Shown: piece by piece, positions 21,076 through 24,576 of the stretch
How the letters are laid out: the number at the start of each line of letters is the position of its first letter
How positions within the stretch are numbered: position 1 is the stretch's first letter
Notes under the pieces: model-generated
Databases searched by the model: none
What the model was told of the DNA's origin: nothing
What the model saw: only the letters and a program-made list of their open reading frames with translations
Made by a program: the position numbers and the translations under genes
From: a virus
IMG/VR virus record: IMGVR_UViG_3300022658_000087
Coordinates: 1-24,576 of that record
Reading direction: 5' to 3' (one strand)
DNA: 24,576 nt

Positions 21076-23217
21076 TCACCATCGGTTGATCGAATAACCA
21101 CCTCCACCACCGTTGCCAGTCCGCCGCTTGGTGCGAGTGGGCTTGGGTTTCGGTGGTGGAGGTGCAGGGGGTGGTGACGACACCGCGACGGTTTCGCGCT
21201 TGCCAGGCGCAGGCTTATCCGTTGCCGCGTTCGGGAGGTTGCCCTCCCCGGCGCTCGGGGGTGGTGTATCGGTGTCGTCGTCATCTGCAGCAGGCAACGG
21301 CTCATCCATGGCGATGAGCGTGCGCTGCCGCAGTCGGTTTTCAACCGCTGCCCAATGGGCCTCGGTCATCAGGTTGGTCTTGATGGAGCGCGCCGCATGC
21401 AGCGCGTAAACCTCGCAGTCCAGACCTTCGTTGCGGGTGCCGCCCTTCTTTTGCCAGACCTTGCGGTTGCGGTTGGTCTTGCTCGGGGCCTTCACTTCGC
21501 TGGTGAGCTGCTCCCAGTAGTCCGGGCGCACGCGGGAATACCAGTGCATGCGGCCGGGGCCGCTGCCGGTCAACTTCACACGGGTCTCCAGCAACAAGTC
21601 TTTCGCACGTGCGGTACCCACGATGTAGGCCTGCAGGCCGAACTTGGCAGGCTTTTGGCGCTTGCCAGGATCTGCCATACGCGGGGTGCTGAAGATCTCC
21701 TTGCGGTCGTTGCCAGCTTCACTAGCACCCTTGACCGACATGAAGCCCAGGTGGCGGCGCGGCCGCACGTAGCTGTTGACGATTTCCGTCCGGTTGCCGT
21801 CCGAGCCGTCAATCGACACCGCACTGATCTTGAGCGCCGCCCCACTGGCGTGCGCAAAGGTGCGGCTCAGCAAGGCGTCCAGGTCTGCCCAGGCACCAGC
21901 ACCGGCCACCAGGGTGGAGCCGTACAGCTCGCCCCAGTACACCAGCCAGCTCTCTTCGCCCCGGCCCCAGGCACGGATGATCACGGCCAGGCGGTCGTGC
22001 TGCACGTCCACACCGGCCGTCAGCAGCAGGCCGCCGTAGGGCACGGTGAACTCGGGGTAGTCCTCGGCGCGCAACTTCAGGTCGGCACCTTCCGGCACAT
22101 CGGTGATGTAGGCGTAGGTGAGGCCTTCCGTGTTGTTGCGGAAGCTGCGGATCTTGGTGTCATCGCCCTGTGCAAACGCATGCATGGCGGTCAGGTACTT
22201 ACGCACCAGGTGCACCAGGCGGGAACCGGGGAATGGGCTGTACAGCTCATTGATGTAGAACCCAGCCACGCCGTTGAAGGCGCGGGTGGCTTTCCAGCCA
22301 TGGCCCTGGGACTCAGCCAGGCGCACGGCACGATTCTTTTCGGCGTCCGTCCAGAGCGATCCGCAATGCGGGCAGCAGTAGCGGGCGCTCTCAGGGTTGG
22401 CGGTGCCAAACACCTCATGCGGCTGGCTGGCGTTTTCCTCCCACTTGACGTTTTCCCAGGCCAGCACTTCCGGCTCATCGCAGTGCGGGCAGGCCACAAA
22501 GAACTTGCGCTGGTCGCTGGCCTCGTAGGCGGCGGCGATGCGGCTGATGCCTTCAATGGTGGGGGTACCACCGAAGATCATCTTGCGCCGGGCGTAGCTT
22601 TTGGTGCGCTCGCGCAGGATGGTTATGGTGTCACCCTGGTCTTTGACGTTTTCGTTGGCGTCGTCCGGCTCTTCCACGCACACCACCGGCGCAGGCGTGG
22701 TCTTTACCGAGCTGGGCGAGTTCGATGACACGAACTTCAGGAAGCCACCGGGGAAGCCTTTGAACTGCCAGCGGTTGTCTTTGTCCCGCTTGCTGGTGAT
22801 CGGGATCTTGACGGCGAGCACCGGAGTGCACTCCACCATCGGTTCAAACTTTTCGCTGTTGAACTCTTTGGCCGCACCCTCTTTCGGAAACATGATGATC
22901 ATCGGGCACGGCGCGATGTCGATGCGCTTGCCGATGTAGTTCAACAGGACGCCGTCCGTCCAAGCCACCTGGGCGGACTTCTGGCACACCACTTCATGGA
23001 TGGCCGGATCGTCCAGCGCCTGGTGCATGCCGCGCACCCAGGGCGTGAGGTCTGGGTTATAGCGGCCGGGCTTCGCCGTCGCCTTCGGGCTCAACATACG
23101 CCGCTGGATCGCCCAGTCGGTCGTAGTCATCTGCGGCGACGGTGCCACCGAGCGGCGCAACCTGCCCAGCAGGTCGACCACCGCTTGGGTCGTGTCTGGA
23201 CAGGTGAGAGAGTGCAT
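21076..23217 (-). CDS. Terminase large subunit, GpA family
   Basis: The 713-residue product packages phage DNA into the prohead, using ATP hydrolysis and endonuclease activity. KSAQV at residues 80-84 matches the deviant Walker A region of lambda GpA. VVCVEEPDD at about 178-186 fits Walker B. Two CPHC motifs (243-246, 282-285) form a zinc-finger-like insertion. AGVDVQHDRL at 401-410 carries the first metal-binding Asp of the nuclease domain. The C-terminus is Pro/Lys/Gly-rich (PPPKPKPTRTK and GNGGGGG). The reading frame overlaps the small subunit by 161 bases; a later Met at residue 30 would shorten this but removes the usual N-terminal part. This family usually generates cohesive (cos) ends. 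Confidence 0.95.
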   Translation of the reverse strand: MHSLTCPDTTQAVVDLLGRLRRSVAPSPQMTTTDWAIQRRMLSPKATAKPGRYNPDLTPWVRGMHQALDDPAIHEVVCQKSAQVAWTDGVLLNYIGKRIDIAPCPMIIMFPKEGAAKEFNSEKFEPMVECTPVLAVKIPITSKRDKDNRWQFKGFPGGFLKFVSSNSPSSVKTTPAPVVCVEEPDDANENVKDQGDTITILRERTKSYARRKMIFGGTPTIEGISRIAAAYEASDQRKFFVACPHCDEPEVLAWENVKWEENASQPHEVFGTANPESARYCCPHCGSLWTDAEKNRAVRLAESQGHGWKATRAFNGVAGFYINELYSPFPGSRLVHLVRKYLTAMHAFAQGDDTKIRSFRNNTEGLTYAYITDVPEGADLKLRAEDYPEFTVPYGGLLLTAGVDVQHDRLAVIIRAWGRGEESWLVYWGELYGSTLVAGAGAWADLDALLSRTFAHASGAALKISAVSIDGSDGNRTEIVNSYVRPRRHLGFMSVKGASEAGNDRKEIFSTPRMADPGKRQKPAKFGLQAYIVGTARAKDLLLETRVKLTGSGPGRMHWYSRVRPDYWEQLTSEVKAPSKTNRNRKVWQKKGGTRNEGLDCEVYALHAARSIKTNLMTEAHWAAVENRLRQRTLIAMDEPLPAADDDDTDTPPPSAGEGNLPNAATDKPAPGKRETVAVSSPPPAPPPPKPKPTRTKRRTGNGGGGGYSINRW

Positions 23218-23626
23218 TGCGAGTGTGCGAACTGATCAGCTCCAGGTCAATGTCGATGCCATAGAGAAGGTCCAGCTCTTCCTTGAGTTTGTCGTCACGG
23301 GCTTCCAGCTCGGACTTGAATGCGATGTACTGCCGCTGCAGCTCGGGCTCCAACTGGCCGACGTTCACCAGCTGGCCCTTCTTCTCGGCCAGCGTGAGCA
23401 TCTTCAGTTCGCGGTCCACTTGCTCGGTCAAAGCCCGCTCACGGGCGAGGTCCATGCCATCGGCCGAGCGGTGGCCAGCAGCCACGCCGCGAAGGTGCGA
23501 CAGGTAAGCCAGACGGATTTCGTCCATGCTCGACTGCTGCCAGTCAATGCCGATCGGCGACATCTGCTGGCTCACAGCCTGCTGGCTGATGCCGAGGTGT
23601 TCCGCGATTTCTTGCTGAGTGGGCAT
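23057..23626 (-). CDS. Terminase small subunit
   Basis: The 189-residue product starts with a helix-turn-helix (TQQEIAEHLGISQQAVSQQM, about residues 3-22), as in lambda Nu1, which binds the packaging site. A helical middle with LTEQVDRELKMLTLAEKKGQ (about 66-85) and a Glu/Lys-rich oligomerisation helix follow. The last about 50 residues (HLSRHDPSGGRP... EPEGDGEARPL) overlap the large subunit gene in another frame, so composition is constrained there. It probably selects phage DNA and starts packaging together with the large subunit. Confidence 0.88.
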   Translation of the reverse strand: MPTQQEIAEHLGISQQAVSQQMSPIGIDWQQSSMDEIRLAYLSHLRGVAAGHRSADGMDLARERALTEQVDRELKMLTLAEKKGQLVNVGQLEPELQRQYIAFKSELEARDDKLKEELDLLYGIDIDLELISSHTRNALSHLSRHDPSGGRPAGQVAPLGGTVAADDYDRLGDPAAYVEPEGDGEARPL

Positions 23627-23729
23627 GGGCGAGAGGTCACTTTTACAACCCCCCTAGCGAGCTGGGGAGTAGAGAAATTCGGCGGTCTTCGTGCCCGCTG
23701 GGATGCGCGGCCAGGAAGGACCCGGAAAT

Positions 23730-24335
23730 TTATTCGGCAGGCAAGGGCTGCTGTTTGGGCAGGCGCTTCAAGAGAAACGAATGCTCATGCTCAAGGATCA
23801 CTGGGAAGCGATCACCGATGAGCTGCACGATGGCATCGGCCACCGCTTTGTTTGCCAGGGCATCGGGGATGCTCGGGCCATACAACTTACGGATGGGCAG
23901 TGCACTCCATTGCACCTTGCCGCCTTTGACCACCTTCTTATGGATGGCATTGGGTTCACGTATGAACACCTGAGTTGATCCGCTGGGCGTAGTGGCGATG
24001 AAGGCCTTTGCCACTACCTTGCGACCATTCAATACATCCACCGACACACCAGCACCGACTTGCTTTGCGTTGTACTGGATCAAGGGGATCGGGCGGCCAC
24101 TGGCCACAGCATCAGCACGCAACCTGCCAGAGGTTGCGCGGTTGAGGCGAATGGCTTTCTTGATGTCGCTGATCTTGAGTTTGTAACCAGCATCGCGCAC
24201 TTCACGTGCCGCGCGGACCTTGACCCGGTCCATGGTTTTGTTGAGTGCCCGCACTACTGCAGGCCTTGTCTCAGCAGCCGCTGCATTCAGTTCTTTGATC
24301 ACGTCATTGACGTTGCTGGTGTAACTGAATTGCAT
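23730..24335 (-). CDS. Minor tail protein Z-like (GpZ)
   Basis: The 201-residue product resembles prophage minor tail protein Z (GpZ). It starts MQFSYTSNVNDVIKELNAAA, with an N-terminal helical part (AVVRALNKTMDRVKVRAAREV, about residues 26-46). A beta region follows (PLIQYNAKQVGAGVSVDVLNG, then AFIATTPSGSTQVFIREPNA) and the end is helical. GpZ-type proteins act in completing the tail and joining it to the head. Its place is unusual: it lies before the terminase genes instead of among the tail genes. A 103-base gap separates it from the small subunit. The ribosome site is weak, with no obvious SD. Confidence 0.75.
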   Translation of the reverse strand: MQFSYTSNVNDVIKELNAAAAETRPAVVRALNKTMDRVKVRAAREVRDAGYKLKISDIKKAIRLNRATSGRLRADAVASGRPIPLIQYNAKQVGAGVSVDVLNGRKVVAKAFIATTPSGSTQVFIREPNAIHKKVVKGGKVQWSALPIRKLYGPSIPDALANKAVADAIVQLIGDRFPVILEHEHSFLLKRLPKQQPLPAE

Positions 24336-24386
24336 GGCCGTTTTCGGGTGGGGTGCACTGATTACCAGCGTGCCTGAAATGTACCG

Positions 24387-24396
24387 AAAACGTTTT
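24387..24396. repeat. AAAACGTTTT palindrome before the late operon
   Basis: A perfect 10-base inverted repeat lies about 50 bases before the first late gene in an A/T-rich patch. On the minus strand a weak promoter-like pair (TTGCGT, 16 bases, TACATT) brackets it. It could be an operator or part of the late promoter, but the match is weak. Confidence 0.25.
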
Positions 24397-24407
24397 ACTA
24401 CGCAAAA

Positions 24408-24576
24408 TCATTTTGCACGCTCTTCACGCCCACGGGCGTACTCAACATGCAGGCGGTGCAGACGTGCGTACATGGTGCGCAGGCTGCAACCCAGGATCAC
24501 GGCGTTTTGCCGCGCGGTCTTGGATCACCGACTGCCCATAGAGAGGCTGAGACTGCCAAGGCACACAGGGGATAGG
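24408..24576 (-). pseudogene. Partial helix-turn-helix protein at the right edge
   Basis: On the minus strand the 39 codons before the TGA at 24408-24410 encode RQNAVILGCSLRTMYARLHR, then LHVEYARGREERAK. This resembles the end of a Fis-type or similar helix-turn-helix regulator. The same frame has a stop at 24525-24527. Just upstream another frame reads GQSVIQDRAAKR, which could continue the same helix, so a frameshift is possible. The gene leaves the window, so its start is unknown. It could be the late gene activator of the phage or a host regulator at the junction. Confidence 0.35.

Noticed and set aside
21355-22728. Plus-strand open frame of 457 codons
   Set aside because: It is antisense to the terminase large subunit, which carries strong family motifs.
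24380-24420. Late promoter on the minus strand (TTGCGT, 16 bases, TACATT)
   Set aside because: Only partial matches to both boxes, so it is mentioned with the palindrome but not called as a promoter.
1-24576. CRISPR array, tRNA genes, insertion sequences
   Set aside because: No regular repeat-spacer pattern, cloverleaf-like gene or transposase with terminal repeats was seen.

Overview
The window is almost entirely the late (structural and lysis) half of a temperate tailed phage or prophage of the siphovirus type. It is GC-rich, and the protein types suggest a Betaproteobacterial host, probably Burkholderiales/Comamonadaceae. That host assignment rests on recognised protein styles, not on a search. 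No rRNA, tRNA, CRISPR array or insertion sequence was seen.

Layout, read along the minus strand from right to left. The right edge (24576-24408) holds the end of a broken or partial helix-turn-helix protein. One long leftward late operon then runs from 24335 to 829. It begins with a GpZ-like minor tail protein and terminase small and large subunits. The head genes follow: a two-domain adaptor, a lambda-family portal, a prohead protease/major capsid fusion, two short related proteins and a head-tail joining protein. Next come the tail terminator, the tail tube, and a tail assembly chaperone pair joined by an apparent programmed frameshift. After these lie the tape measure protein and a gene-transfer-agent-like tail-tip set (DUF2460, DUF2163/BR0599, NlpC/P60 peptidase and a large hub protein split by a frameshift). 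The operon continues with a tail fibre, its assembly chaperone, a membrane protein, two holin-like proteins, a GH19 endolysin and nested Rz/Rz1 spanins. It closes with a D12-class DNA adenine methylase and a small conserved protein. A strong rho-independent terminator at 749-783 ends it.

The left edge, on the plus strand, carries the 3' part of a large serine recombinase. It is probably the phage integrase or another mobile-element recombinase, and it converges on the late operon. Its reading frame is broken near position 84.

The genes form one assembly line. Terminase packages DNA through the portal into a capsid made by the protease/capsid fusion. Joining proteins connect head to tail. The chaperones load the tape measure and tube. 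The tail tip and fibre recognise the host, and the holin, endolysin and spanins release progeny. Most genes are packed with ATGA overlaps or very short spacers. Hairpins between modules (3925-3948, 11411-11436, 16651-16686) probably tune expression. The most interesting signals are the chaperone frameshift site with a perfect 9-bp downstream stem, an internal capsid start with its own Shine-Dalgarno sequence, and the hub gene split with a reinitiation signal.
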